Source: Thermoleophilia bacterium (lineage in GTDB: Bacteria; Actinomycetota; Thermoleophilia; Miltoncostaeales; Miltoncostaeaceae). From it: a DNA stretch of 64,000 nucleotides. The position numbers and the translations under genes were made by a program. Below, piece after piece: positions 18,261 through 27,875 of this stretch. Under the pieces are notes generated by a model. That model saw only the letters and a program-made list of their open reading frames with translations. It was not told the origin of the DNA and made no database searches. Where the stretch lies: contig JALOLS010000012.1 of assembly GCA_025455865.1 (NCBI GenBank), positions 1-64,000 of the forward strand. The letters run 5' to 3'. How positions within the stretch are numbered: the first letter of the stretch is position 1; every line of letters begins with the position of its first letter.

Positions 18261-18452
18261 TCAGGCGGCCTCGGGCAGGCGCCGCACGGTCGGGATCATC
18301 CGGGCCAGCGCACGCTCGGGGGTCTCGCCCTGGGGCTCGGCCGTCATGATGGCGACGTCGGCCACGAGCTCGGCCGGGGCCGCGCCCTGCGCGGTGACCA
18401 GGCGGAGCAGGCGGCCGGCGGAGCGCTCGGCGCGGGGGGTGCTCGGGGTCAT
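18261..18452 (-). CDS. small hypothetical protein
   Basis: A 63-residue open frame whose ATG at 18452 follows a good ribosome-binding site (GAGAGGAG, 6-7 nt upstream). The product is mostly helical, with no cysteines and no membrane segment, ending ERALARMIPTVRRLPEAA. I do not recognise it. It lies 88 nt downstream of the Fn3-repeat gene on the same strand and converges on hipA. The gap before it holds no obvious terminator. Confidence 0.5.
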   Translation of the reverse strand: MTPSTPRAERSAGRLLRLVTAQGAAPAELVADVAIMTAEPQGETPERALARMIPTVRRLPEAA

Positions 18453-18540
18453 CGGGTCTCCTCTCGGCCAGCGGGAACGAGGGCAGCATCGCGGCCGCCC
18501 ATGAGGAGACCCTGAAGGCCGGGTTACGTGACGGGAAAGT

Positions 18541-21500
18541 TCAGCGCGGCGTGAGGGTCTGGCGCATGCCGTAGGTGGTCCCCGCGCGGTTCTGGGCCAC
18601 CACGCGGTAGTGGTAGGTGCGACCGGGGGCCAGTCCCGAGAGCAGCGCCCGCACGTCGATGCTCCGGGCGCGGGGGGAGACGGTGACCGGGCGGGTGTGG
18701 CGGCCGAACGTGCGGCTGGTGCCGTACTGGAACCACCAGGTCGTCCGCTGCCGGCGCGCGTAGAGCCGCGCCCCCACCGCTGCGCTGCCCCGGCCGACGG
18801 CGACCGGGGGCGACGTGATGGCGGTCGGCGGGGCCAGGGTCGCCTCGGTGCGGGTCGCGCTCGCGGTGGTCCCCTGCGGCGTCCGGGCCACGAGGCGGTA
18901 GTAGAAGGTCCGGCCCGCGGGCACCCCGGTGACCGCGAACTCGACCCAGCGATGCTTGGGCGAGGGCGGGAAGGCCCCCTCGGGGGTGCGCCGGTCGAGC
19001 CGCGACGGGAAGAGCCCCCACTCGAACCACCAGGCGACGGCCTCGCGGGAGTTCAGCCGCCCGCGGATCGTGGCCCCGGTACGGGTCTGGCGCACGGCCG
19101 GGAGCGCCGTGACCTCGGGGAGCTCCTGCGTGGTCACGTCGGCCACCGGGCTCGCCGAGGCGCCCTCGTCGCTCTCGGCGACCAGGCGGTAGTAGTAGGT
19201 GGTTCCGGGCCTGAGGCCCTCCAGGCGACGGCTGACCGCGACCGTGGGCGCGCTGCCGGCGGCGGTCATCGGGGTCTGCACGGCCCGCTCGAGCCCGGGG
19301 GTGGTGCCCCACTCGAAGCGGTAGCGCGTCGCCCGCGACCGGGTGTGCACCAGGCCGCGCAGGGTGAGCCGGTCGACGGTGACGTCGGTCGCGTCCTGGG
19401 CGTGGGCCTCCGGCGGGGACCGGGTCGTGAAGCTCTTGACCTCACCCTGCGTCCACCCGGAGGCGTTCTGCACCCACACGCGGTAGTAGTAGACGGTTCC
19501 CGGACGCAGGCCCCCGAGGCCCGCCGCGACACCCCGGCCCTCCATGCCCGGGCCCACGGCGACGTGGTCGGTCTCGGCCGCCCGCAGCATCGAGGGGTTC
19601 TCGGCCCAGAAGAAGCACCAGACCGCGCCGGGACCGCGCCCGGCGACCTCGGCCCGCAGCGACGCCGAGCGGTCGGTCACCTCGACCGCGTCGAGGGTGG
19701 TGCCGCGCGGCGTCGAGGCCGTGGTGAAGGTCCGGATGTCGCCGTGGGCCACGCCGTCGGCGTTCTCGGCGCGTAGGCGGAAGTAGTAGACGGTTCCCGG
19801 GAGCAGCCCGCCCGCGGTCTCGCGCACCGCCTGGCCGGGCGCCGTCCCCGAGCTGCCGCCGGCGGTCACCGCGGCCCCGGCGAGGCCCGGGTCGGTCCCG
19901 ACCTCGAACGCCCAGCGGGTGGTGAGGCCGCGCGGGGTGACCTCCCCGGCCAGGGTGGCCGCCGCCTCGCCCACCCCGCTCACCTCCCCGGTGGCGGCCA
20001 CCGGCGGCGCGCGGGTGGTGACGCTGAGGGTCGCCCCGTACACCGTGCCCTGGTCGTTGTGGGCCACCGCGCGGAACCAGTACGTGGTCGCCGGGGCCAG
20101 CCCGGTGATCTGGGCGGTGACCGGGACGGCCACCACGCCGCTGCCGGCGGCCACCGGGGCGGTGGCCTGGCTGGCGATCATGCGCTGATCCAGGGAGTAC
20201 TCGAACCACCAGGTGGTCGCCCGCCCGCGGGGGGTGACCGATCCGCCCAGGCTCGCCGCGGTGGGCCCGACCGGCGCCCCCGCGAGCGAGAGGACGACCG
20301 GGGGGGCGCCGGTGGTGAAGTTGGAGGTGGCGCTGCGGGTGGTGCCGTCTGCGTTGGCCGCCTCGATCACGAAGAAGTAGGTGGTCGCGCTCTGGAGCGG
20401 CGGGGTGGTCACCGGCGGGCAGCCGACGAACGCGGCCCCGCTCCCCACCGAGGCCGGCGCGCTCTGGTCGGCCGGATCCCAGCCGGCCGGGTCGGCCGTC
20501 GTCCCCCACCGGTACCAGCAGGTGGTGGCCGTGCCGTGCGGGTTGACGCTCCCGTTCAGCGTCGCCCGGGTCGCCTGCACGTCGCCGGCCGAGCCCACCT
20601 GGACGGAGGGAGGCCCGAGGGTGGTGAACGCCCGCACGGCCGACTGCGCGCTCCGCGAGGCGGTGTTGGTGGCCTCGATGCGCGCGTAGTAGGTGGTCGC
20701 CGGCGCGAGGCCGGTCAGCGTGCGGCTGACCACCTGCGGCGTGCTCCCGGCCCCGGCGCCCTGCGGGGTGAGGGGGACGCGGGCGACCCCGCTTCCGAGC
20801 CCCGGATCGGTCGAGTAGGCGACCTGCCAGCTCGTCTGGACCCCGTTCGGGTTCACGGTGCCGGCGATGGTCGCGACGGTCGTCCCCACCGCGCTCGGGG
20901 GGTCGACGGTCACGGTCGGCGCGCTGTCGGTCGAGAAGAGCGCGGCCGGGAGCGCGGTGACCGGGCTCCCGGACGCGCGGCCGACCACCAGCCGCACCCA
21001 GTAGGCGGTGTTCGGCGTGAGGCCGCCCATGACGGCGCTCACGTCCACGCTCCCGGTCCCGGTCCCGATGGCCTGCGGCGTCTGGTCGCACGGCGCGGTG
21101 CCCGCGGGGGTCGCGGCCGCCGGCGGGTCCGGCGGGGCGGCGGTGAACCAGTCGAACCGGCAGGTGGCGACCGCCGCCCCGTTGGGGTTCACCCGCCCGC
21201 GCGCGGTGGCGGTGGACCCGCCGACCGGCCCGGGAGGGTCGTTCTGGGCCGAGGGCAGGCTCGCCGGGGTGTTGAACGTGGCGATCTGGCCACGGCTGGT
21301 GCCGGCGCCGTTCTGGACGACGAGCCGGAACCAGTACTGGGTCTCCGGGCTGAGGCCCGCGAGGTCCGCCGTCACCGGGTGCTGGCCGGCGGTGAACGGC
21401 GCGGCCGTGTGGGGGGTGTCGGCGGCGCCGGCGAGGTCCGCCGCGTCGTCCCACTCGAACCAGTAGCTCGTGCCGCCGGCGCCCTGGGTGTCCAGCGTGC

Positions 21501-23301
21501 CGCCGAGGCGGGCGCCGGCCGGGGTGATGAGCGACGCGCTCCCGGTCTGCGCGAACGCCGACGGGCCGGTGACCTGCACGGCGTGCACCGTGGCCTCGGT
21601 GCTCGTGCCGTGGGCGTTCTGGGCCGTGGCGCGGAAGCAGAGCCACTGCCCCAGGGTGTACGGGCCCACGGTCTGGCGCACCGCCTGGGGCTGGGTGCCG
21701 TTGCCGATGGACTGCGGGGCGGTCGGGGTGAGCGTGGCGGTGGCGCAGGCGCCGGCGCCCGCGGCCGTGGCGGTCTCGAACCGGGCGGTCGTGGCGAGCC
21801 CCCGGGGGGTGACGTCGACCGCGAGCTCGAGCCGGGACGGGTCGCCGGCGAGGGGCGTCGCCGTGGCCGCGCCCAGCCCCGGCGGGGCCAGCGTGGTGAC
21901 CTGGGCCGTCGCCCCCGGGGCGCCCTCGGCCGGCGTGTCGGCGTTCACCACGACCACGCGGACGTCGTAGGTCGTCGCCGCGCCCAGGACGAGGGTGTCG
22001 GTGGCCGCGCGGTCGGTGCCGGGGGGGCCGGCGACGAGCGCCTGCAGCGGGCCCTGGGTCCAGGCCGGGGCGCCGGTCGCGCGCCACTCATACCGGTAGG
22101 AGCTCGGAAGGCCCTGGAGCTCGGCGAGATCGGCGGGCGGCGTCCGGACCGCCGCCGTGAGCGCGACGCCGACCTGGTCGCCGCTCCCGGTCTGGGCGGT
22201 GACGGACGGTGCGCCCGCGCCGCTCCGGGTCCAGAGGCTCCCGGTCGGGCTCTGGGCCGGGCCCTCGGCGCTGGTCACGTCCAGACGCAGGACGTACTTG
22301 CTGCCCGGGGTGAGCGCCGGGTCGCCGCCGGCCGGCGCCGTGCCGGAGACCCCGCGCAGGTCATCCACGTGCGCGGTGCCGCCGGTGAGCGTCCCGGCGT
22401 CGGCCTCCCGCGATGCCCCCGGCTGCCCGAGCGGCCAGTAGGTGAACCGGGCGCTCGGGACCGCGAAGCCGCGGGTGTTGACCTGGCCGGAGAGGCTCGC
22501 GGTGGTGGCCGTGGTCGCGGTCGCGCGGGGCGGCTCGGGGAAGCGCGGCACGTCGGCGGTCGTGAACTGGACCTCCGCGCCCGCGGTGAGCTCCGGGGCG
22601 AGCAGGCCGGTGCGGGCCTGGACGCGGCAGCGGTAGCCGGTGTACGGCGTGAGCACGTCGCCGGTCGCCGCGCCCGGGGTGAAGCCGTCGCCGCTCGCCC
22701 CGGTCCAGGGCTGGGCGAGGAACGGGGTCGCGAAGGCCGGGTCGCCGGCCGTGGTGCACTGCAGGCGGTGCTCGTACGCGAGCCCCTGCGGGGCGACGTT
22801 GGCCCGCACGGTCACCGCGGTCCCGCTGAGCGCCGTGGTCTCGGCCGCGCCGACCACCGGCGCGGCGGGGTTGGGCAGCGTCAGCGTGGCGCCGTAGGCG
22901 CGCGCCGGGTCGTCGGCGTCGCGCGCGTACGCGCGGAGCTCATACGTCGTGCCGGTGGCGAGCCCGAGGGACTGCGCGCTCAGGACCGTCGCCAGGTCGG
23001 CGGTGGGCGACGGCGCGCCCGGCGTGCGGTCGAGGTCGCTCCAGCCGCCCACGCCCTGCTCGCGCCACTCCCAGCCCGCCTCGACCAGGTCCAGGTCGCC
23101 CGCCGCCGCGCCGGCCAGGGTCACCTGGCGGGCGCCGGCGACCACGGCGAGGTCGGCCGAGGCGCTGGTCGCCGTGGTGGCGGCGACCGCCGGCGCGGCG
23201 CCGGCGAGCAGCGCCGCGAGGGCCGGGAGGATGCGCAGGATGCGCCGGGGGGACCACGAGCGCGGGGTCACGTCCTCGGGATCGGCGGCCCGATGCGTCA
23301 T
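18541..23301 (-). CDS. giant secreted fibronectin type III-like repeat protein
   Basis: A 1586-residue protein: an N-terminal signal (RILRILPALAALLAGAAPAVAA), then about fifteen degenerate repeats of roughly 95-100 residues. Each repeat has a G-x-V-x-P-x-G-x-x-T-x-x-x-FE(Y/W)G-like strand (for example TPRGRATTWWFEYSLD, NPHGTATTCWYRWGTT) and closes with GLxPxTxYxxRxVAxNxxG and an FTT edge strand, the signature of Fn3-like modules. There is no enzymatic domain, sortase signal or C-terminal membrane anchor, so it is probably released or wall-associated. The C-terminal repeats are more alike than the N-terminal ones. ATG at 23301 has a weak ribosome site; a GTG at 23271 is an alternative. Confidence 0.85.
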   Translation of the reverse strand: MTHRAADPEDVTPRSWSPRRILRILPALAALLAGAAPAVAATTATSASADLAVVAGARQVTLAGAAAGDLDLVEAGWEWREQGVGGWSDLDRTPGAPSPTADLATVLSAQSLGLATGTTYELRAYARDADDPARAYGATLTLPNPAAPVVGAAETTALSGTAVTVRANVAPQGLAYEHRLQCTTAGDPAFATPFLAQPWTGASGDGFTPGAATGDVLTPYTGYRCRVQARTGLLAPELTAGAEVQFTTADVPRFPEPPRATATTATTASLSGQVNTRGFAVPSARFTYWPLGQPGASREADAGTLTGGTAHVDDLRGVSGTAPAGGDPALTPGSKYVLRLDVTSAEGPAQSPTGSLWTRSGAGAPSVTAQTGSGDQVGVALTAAVRTPPADLAELQGLPSSYRYEWRATGAPAWTQGPLQALVAGPPGTDRAATDTLVLGAATTYDVRVVVVNADTPAEGAPGATAQVTTLAPPGLGAATATPLAGDPSRLELAVDVTPRGLATTARFETATAAGAGACATATLTPTAPQSIGNGTQPQAVRQTVGPYTLGQWLCFRATAQNAHGTSTEATVHAVQVTGPSAFAQTGSASLITPAGARLGGTLDTQGAGGTSYWFEWDDAADLAGAADTPHTAAPFTAGQHPVTADLAGLSPETQYWFRLVVQNGAGTSRGQIATFNTPASLPSAQNDPPGPVGGSTATARGRVNPNGAAVATCRFDWFTAAPPDPPAAATPAGTAPCDQTPQAIGTGTGSVDVSAVMGGLTPNTAYWVRLVVGRASGSPVTALPAALFSTDSAPTVTVDPPSAVGTTVATIAGTVNPNGVQTSWQVAYSTDPGLGSGVARVPLTPQGAGAGSTPQVVSRTLTGLAPATTYYARIEATNTASRSAQSAVRAFTTLGPPSVQVGSAGDVQATRATLNGSVNPHGTATTCWYRWGTTADPAGWDPADQSAPASVGSGAAFVGCPPVTTPPLQSATTYFFVIEAANADGTTRSATSNFTTGAPPVVLSLAGAPVGPTAASLGGSVTPRGRATTWWFEYSLDQRMIASQATAPVAAGSGVVAVPVTAQITGLAPATTYWFRAVAHNDQGTVYGATLSVTTRAPPVAATGEVSGVGEAAATLAGEVTPRGLTTRWAFEVGTDPGLAGAAVTAGGSSGTAPGQAVRETAGGLLPGTVYYFRLRAENADGVAHGDIRTFTTASTPRGTTLDAVEVTDRSASLRAEVAGRGPGAVWCFFWAENPSMLRAAETDHVAVGPGMEGRGVAAGLGGLRPGTVYYYRVWVQNASGWTQGEVKSFTTRSPPEAHAQDATDVTVDRLTLRGLVHTRSRATRYRFEWGTTPGLERAVQTPMTAAGSAPTVAVSRRLEGLRPGTTYYYRLVAESDEGASASPVADVTTQELPEVTALPAVRQTRTGATIRGRLNSREAVAWWFEWGLFPSRLDRRTPEGAFPPSPKHRWVEFAVTGVPAGRTFYYRLVARTPQGTTASATRTEATLAPPTAITSPPVAVGRGSAAVGARLYARRQRTTWWFQYGTSRTFGRHTRPVTVSPRARSIDVRALLSGLAPGRTYHYRVVAQNRAGTTYGMRQTLTPR

Positions 23302-23328
23302 CTTGACGAGACCCGCGCGCGGGACCCC

Positions 23329-24126
23329 TCACGGGCCGGCCATGGCCTCCAGGGCGACGACCTCGCCCGGCGCGGCGCGGACCCGCTCCAGCGCGCTCCC
23401 GCCGTTCACCGCCAGCGCGACCAGGCCGTGCGAGTCGACGTGGACCAGCAGCCCGCCCCGGGGGACGTCGGCGAACGTCACCCCCACCGCGGCGCGCTGA
23501 CGGCCCGCGCCGGCGAGGACCCAGACCCGGTCCCCGGGCCGCATCCCGGCGGCCTCGAGCACCTCGGGGCCGGCCCAGAGGCTCAGGTTGCCGAAGCGGT
23601 CGCGGCCCACGGTCATCGCCTCCACCCGGCCCGCGGCCCCGTAGGGCGCCGGGAGGCGCGGCCGCACCACCGAGGCGGGGTCCACCCCGGGCCCGAGGTC
23701 CGCCACCTCGCCCCCGGCGGCCAGGTGGGCGCCGGCCGGGGCGAAGACGTCACGTCCGTGGAAGGTCGCCGACACCGGGTGCCGGCGGTGGGCCTCGGCG
23801 GTGAGCTCATGGGCGGCTCCGGCCCCGAGCAGCCCCAGGAGCCCGTTGTCCGGGCCGACCACCCGCACCCCGCCCGGCGTCGTGACGACCAGGCCCCGCC
23901 GGCCGGTGCCCACCCCGGGGTCGACCACCGCGACCACCACCGCGCCGGCCGGGAGCAGCCCGCTCAGGCGGGCGAGGAGGATGGCCCCCCAGCGCACGTC
24001 GCCGGGCTCGACGTCGTGGGCGAGGTCCAGCCGCTCGGCCCCCGGCGCCGCCGCGGCGGCCACCGCATGGAGGGCCCCGACGTGCTCGGTGCCCGGCCCG
24101 TAGTCGGTCAGGAAGGCGAGGATCAC
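23329..24126 (-). CDS. SAM hydroxide adenosyltransferase (DUF62 / chlorinase-fluorinase superfamily)
   Basis: A 265-residue protein with the complete DUF62 signature: LTDYG near the start, VVAVVDPGVGTGRRG, VVGPDNGLLGLL and SATFHGRDVFAPAGAHLA, whose Asp, Arg and His are the residues used by the hydrolytic members. The family splits S-adenosylmethionine into adenosine and methionine using hydroxide; the halogenases have a different loop. The GTG at 24126 overlaps the cobA/hemD stop, so it is translated with the tetrapyrrole genes, whose CobA enzyme also consumes SAM. Its place at the end of that operon is unexplained. Confidence 0.88.
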   Translation of the reverse strand: MILAFLTDYGPGTEHVGALHAVAAAAAPGAERLDLAHDVEPGDVRWGAILLARLSGLLPAGAVVVAVVDPGVGTGRRGLVVTTPGGVRVVGPDNGLLGLLGAGAAHELTAEAHRRHPVSATFHGRDVFAPAGAHLAAGGEVADLGPGVDPASVVRPRLPAPYGAAGRVEAMTVGRDRFGNLSLWAGPEVLEAAGMRPGDRVWVLAGAGRQRAAVGVTFADVPRGGLLVHVDSHGLVALAVNGGSALERVRAAPGEVVALEAMAGP

Positions 24127-25637
24127 CCGGCCGCATCGGCGACGAGCGCCGCGATGAGGCCCGGCACGGTGTGCTCGGCGGCCTCGGCGTGCACCGTCAG
24201 CCCGGCCTCCCGTGCGGTGGCGCTGGTGATCGGCCCGATGGAGACGATGCGGGGGCCGGCGGCCAGGCGGGCGCGCCCGTCGTGGTCCAGGAGCGCCAGC
24301 AGGTTCCGGACCGTGGAGGACGAGGTGAAGGTGACGGCGTCGGCCCCGAGGGCGTCCTCGACCAGGCCCGGGTCGGCGTCCTCGGTGAGCGTCTCGTACA
24401 GCGCCACCTCCGCCACCTCCGCGCCCCGGCCGCGCAGGCCGTCGACCAGGTCGGGGCGGGCCTCCCGGGCCCGGGCCACCAGCACCCGGGCGCCGGCGAG
24501 CTCCCGGCCGGTCAGCGCGTCGAGGATGCCCTCGGCGACGAACCGCTCGGGCACGAGGTCGGCGCGCACGCCGTGGGCGGCCAGCCGCTCGGCCGTGGCC
24601 GGCCCGATGGCCACCACGACCTGCTCCGGGCGCAGGGCGCGGGCGTCCCTGCCGCGCTCGGCCAGGCGGGCGAAGAGCTGGTCGGCGCCGTTCGCGCTGG
24701 TGAGCACCACCAGGTCGAAGTCACCGATGGCGGCGCACATCCGCTCGATCTCCGGCCCGGCCGGGATGGGCCGGATGCGGATGACCGGAAGCTCGACCAC
24801 CCGGGCGCCGAGGGCCTCGAGGTCGGCGCGCAGGCCGCTGGCCTGGGCGCGGGCCCGGGTCACCACGACGGTCCGGCCGGCGAGCGGGCGCGCGGCGTCG
24901 CGCCAGGCGATGCGCGCGGCGAGGGCGGCGACCTCGCCGATGACCACCACCGCCGGCGACCCGAGCCCCACCGCGTCGCACTCCCCCTTGAGCGTGGCCA
25001 GCGTGGCGACCACGCTCCGCTGGCGGGGGGTGGTGCCCCACTGGACCGCGGCGGCGGGCTGCCCCGGCGGGCGGCCGGCCGCGATGAGGGCCCGGGCGAT
25101 GCCGTCCAGGCGGCCCATCCCCATGAGCACCACGAGCGTCCCGGGGACGCGGGCCAGCGCGGCCCAGTCGGTCTGCTCCGAGCCCTTGGCCGGGTCCTCG
25201 TGCCCGGTGACCACGGTGAACGAGGTGGCGACGGCCCGGTGGGTGACCGGGATGCCGGCGTAGGCCGGCGCGGAGATGGCGCTGGTGACCCCGGGGACGA
25301 CCTCATACCGCACCCCGGCCGCCGCGAGCGCCTCGGCCTCCTCGCTGCCGCGGCCGAACACGAACGGGTCGCCGCCCTTCAGGCGCACCACCCGCCGGCC
25401 GGCGAGGCCGCGCTCGACGAGCGCGGCGTTGATCTGGTCCTGGGTCATCTTGGCCCGGCCCGGCTGCTTGCCCACGTCCACCCGCTCGGCGTCGGGGCGG
25501 CACAGCCCCATGAGCGCCTCGGTGCCGAGGCGGTCATACAGCACCGCGTCGGCGCGGGTGAGCACCTCGCGGCCCTTGACCGTGAGCAGGCCGGGATCGC
25601 CGGGGCCGGCCCCGACCAGGTGCACGATGCCGCTCAC
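24123..25637 (-). CDS. cobA-hemD: uroporphyrinogen-III C-methyltransferase / uroporphyrinogen-III synthase fusion
   Basis: A 504-residue bifunctional enzyme. Residues 1-245 are CobA/SUMT: VHLVGAGPGDPGLLTVKG, DAVLYDRLG, VVRLKGGDPFVFGRG and the PGVTSAISAPAYAGIPVTHR loop, all conserved. Residues about 255-500 are HemD: a weakly conserved bilobed domain with VVVTRARAQA at the start, then DLVVLTSANGADQLF and VTFTSSSTVRNLL. The fusion makes uroporphyrinogen III and can methylate it to precorrin-2 for siroheme or cobalamin. GTG at 25637 overlaps the hemC stop (GTGA). Confidence 0.94.
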   Translation of the reverse strand: MSGIVHLVGAGPGDPGLLTVKGREVLTRADAVLYDRLGTEALMGLCRPDAERVDVGKQPGRAKMTQDQINAALVERGLAGRRVVRLKGGDPFVFGRGSEEAEALAAAGVRYEVVPGVTSAISAPAYAGIPVTHRAVATSFTVVTGHEDPAKGSEQTDWAALARVPGTLVVLMGMGRLDGIARALIAAGRPPGQPAAAVQWGTTPRQRSVVATLATLKGECDAVGLGSPAVVVIGEVAALAARIAWRDAARPLAGRTVVVTRARAQASGLRADLEALGARVVELPVIRIRPIPAGPEIERMCAAIGDFDLVVLTSANGADQLFARLAERGRDARALRPEQVVVAIGPATAERLAAHGVRADLVPERFVAEGILDALTGRELAGARVLVARAREARPDLVDGLRGRGAEVAEVALYETLTEDADPGLVEDALGADAVTFTSSSTVRNLLALLDHDGRARLAAGPRIVSIGPITSATAREAGLTVHAEAAEHTVPGLIAALVADAAG

Positions 25638-26503
25638 CCGTGCGCCTCGGCGGCCGCCGCGCGGCCGATCGCCTCGGGGTCCTGGCCGGCCACCACGCCG
25701 GTCAGGGGCGCCGGGTCGGCGACCCAGAACCGGAGCGACAGGCCCCCGGGCTCCGGCCGGCAGAGCGCCCCCACCGGCGTGCTGCACCCCCCGCCCATGC
25801 CGGCCAGGAAGGCCCGCTCGGCCCGCAGGCAGGCGTGGGCCACCGGGTCGTCGAGACCGGCGACGACCGCGCGCAGGTCCTCGCGGTCACCGCGGCCCTC
25901 GATCCCGAGGAGCCCCTGTCCCGGCGCGGGCACGTGGGCGTCGGCCGGAAGCGGGGTGGCGCCCGCGGGCGCCAGGCCCAGGCGCGCGAGGCCGGCGGCC
26001 GCGAGCACGAGCGCGTCGACCGCGCCCTCGGTCAGCCGGCGCAGGCGCGTGTCGACGTTCCCCCGGATCTCGACCACATCCAGGTCCGGGCGCACGGCGG
26101 CGATCTGGGCCCGGCGGCGGGGGCTGGAGGTGCCCACCCGCGCCCCCGGCGGCAGCGCCGCGACGCCCCCGGGGGGGCCGACCAGCACGTCGTGCGGGTC
26201 CTCCCGTGGCGGCACGGCGAGGACCGCGAGCGGCGCCGGGAGCTCGGTGGGCAGGTCCTTGGCCGAGTGGACCGCCAGATCGGCCCGCCCGTCCAGGAGC
26301 GCCTCCTCGAGCTCCTTCACGAACATCCCCTTGGCCCCGTCCCCGGCCACCGGGAGCGGCGCGCCCGAGGCGCTCCAGCGGTCGCCGCCGGTGGTGAGCT
26401 CGAGCAGCGTCACCCGGTGCCCGAGGCCGTCCAGGGCGCGGGCCACGGCGCGGGACTGGGCCAGCGCGAGCGCCGACCGCCGGGTCGCGATGACCAGGCG
26501 CAC
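25634..26503 (-). CDS. hemC: hydroxymethylbilane synthase (porphobilinogen deaminase)
   Basis: A 289-residue HemC. Landmarks are the N-terminal IATRRSALALAQ, KGMFVKELEEALL, VHSAKDLPTELP, VGTSSPRRRAQ and the dipyrromethane attachment site GGGCSTPVGA with Cys240. The enzyme polymerises four porphobilinogens into hydroxymethylbilane, which HemD (encoded next) closes to uroporphyrinogen III. GTG start at 26503 lies 7 nt after the hemA stop. Confidence 0.95.
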   Translation of the reverse strand: MRLVIATRRSALALAQSRAVARALDGLGHRVTLLELTTGGDRWSASGAPLPVAGDGAKGMFVKELEEALLDGRADLAVHSAKDLPTELPAPLAVLAVPPREDPHDVLVGPPGGVAALPPGARVGTSSPRRRAQIAAVRPDLDVVEIRGNVDTRLRRLTEGAVDALVLAAAGLARLGLAPAGATPLPADAHVPAPGQGLLGIEGRGDREDLRAVVAGLDDPVAHACLRAERAFLAGMGGGCSTPVGALCRPEPGGLSLRFWVADPAPLTGVVAGQDPEAIGRAAAAEAHG

Positions 26504-26510
26504 CGGTGGC

Positions 26511-27875
26511 TCAGGAGGCGCGCGGCAGCGGGTTCGGCGGCACGGCCCCGGCCGGCGGCGCCGGCGAGGGCGCGCCCGCCTCGCGGGCCGCGTCGGCCAG
26601 GCGGTCGGGCACCTCGAGGCCGAACAGGTGCTGCAGGCTCTCCATGTGCCGCAGCCCGTCCCCGCTCTCGGCGGCCTGCCGCACCCGGACGGTCGGCTCG
26701 TGCAGCAGCTTGTTGACGATGGCGCGGGTGAGCGCCTCGACCCGCTCCCGCTCCTCGGGGGCGAGGTTGTCGAGCTGGGCGCCGTGGCGGGTGAGCTCGC
26801 CCTGGCGGATGGCCTCGGCCATCGAGCGCAGCGACGCGATGATGGGCGCCGCGGCCAGGCCGTGGCGCCATTCCACGAACCGGCGCACCTCCTCGGCGAC
26901 CAGGGCCTCGGCCCGGCGGGCCTCCATGCGGCGGCCGTCGCGGTTGGCCTCGACCACCGCCTCGAGGTCGTCGATGTCGTAGAGCACCGCGCCGTCGAGT
27001 CCGGCGATGCCCGGGTCGAGGTCGCGCGGCACGGCGATGTCGACGAGCACCATGGGACGGTCGCGCCGCTCGGCGAGCGCCCACTCGATGTGGGCGCGGG
27101 TGAGGATGGGGTGCGGGGCGTCGGTCGAGGAGACCACGATGTCGGCCTGCACGAGCTCGCCGGCGAGCCGGTCGAAGCCGGCCCCCCGGGCGTTCAGGCG
27201 CACCGCGAGGTCCCGCGCGGTCCCCACCGTGCGGTTGACCACCATCAGCTCGCCCACCCCGTGCTCGACCAGCGCCCGCCCGGTGGACTCGGCCATGCGC
27301 CCCGCGCCCACCAGCAGCGCCCGCCGCCCGCCCAGGTCGCCGAGCACATCCGAGACCAGGTCGACGGCGACGGTGGACACCGACACCGGGCCGGTGGACA
27401 CCCGCGTCTCCCGGCGCACGCGCTTGCCCGTCTCGAGCGCCTGGCGGAAGAGGCGGTCGAGCAGCGGGCCGGCGGTGCCCTCCTCCATCGCCAGGTCCCA
27501 GGTCGCGCGCACCTGGCTCTGGATCTCGCTCTCGCCGACGACCATCGAGTCCAGGCTGGAGGCCACGCGGAACAGATGCGCCGCGGCCCGCTCGTCGCCG
27601 TGCACGTAGCGCACGCAGTCGAGCTCGTCCCGCGCGATCTTCGTGTGCTCGACCAGCCCGCGGCAGGCCTCCTCCTCGGCCACCGCGCGGTCCTGCGCGC
27701 GGATGTAGACCTCGGTGCGGTTGCAGGTGGACAGGGCCGCGACCTCGGTGATGAGCGGGTGGCGCACCAGCTCGCGCAGCAGGGAGCGGGTCTTGGCCGG
27801 GGTGAGGGCGGCCTTCTCGCGCTGCTCGACCGGCGCGGTCTTGTGGGAGAGCCCGACGACCTGCAGGTGGGGCAT
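26511..27875 (-). CDS. hemA: glutamyl-tRNA reductase
   Basis: A 454-residue HemA. GLSHKTAPVEQRE is at the N-terminus, the nucleophilic cysteine is C51 in ALSTCNRTEVY, GESEIQSQVR marks the substrate site, and LLVGAGRMAESTGRALVEHG is the NADPH-binding motif. It catalyses the first step of C5 tetrapyrrole synthesis. HemL (GSA aminomutase) and HemB are not in the window. ATG at 27875 overlaps the stop of the upstream gene (TGATG). Confidence 0.95.
   Translation of the reverse strand: MPHLQVVGLSHKTAPVEQREKAALTPAKTRSLLRELVRHPLITEVAALSTCNRTEVYIRAQDRAVAEEEACRGLVEHTKIARDELDCVRYVHGDERAAAHLFRVASSLDSMVVGESEIQSQVRATWDLAMEEGTAGPLLDRLFRQALETGKRVRRETRVSTGPVSVSTVAVDLVSDVLGDLGGRRALLVGAGRMAESTGRALVEHGVGELMVVNRTVGTARDLAVRLNARGAGFDRLAGELVQADIVVSSTDAPHPILTRAHIEWALAERRDRPMVLVDIAVPRDLDPGIAGLDGAVLYDIDDLEAVVEANRDGRRMEARRAEALVAEEVRRFVEWRHGLAAAPIIASLRSMAEAIRQGELTRHGAQLDNLAPEERERVEALTRAIVNKLLHEPTVRVRQAAESGDGLRHMESLQHLFGLEVPDRLADAAREAGAPSPAPPAGAVPPNPLPRAS

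Noticed and set aside
23329-24126. Fluorinase or chlorinase for natural-product synthesis
   Set aside because: Sequence and context (heme operon) fit the hydrolytic SAM hydroxide adenosyltransferases; no biosynthetic cluster is present.
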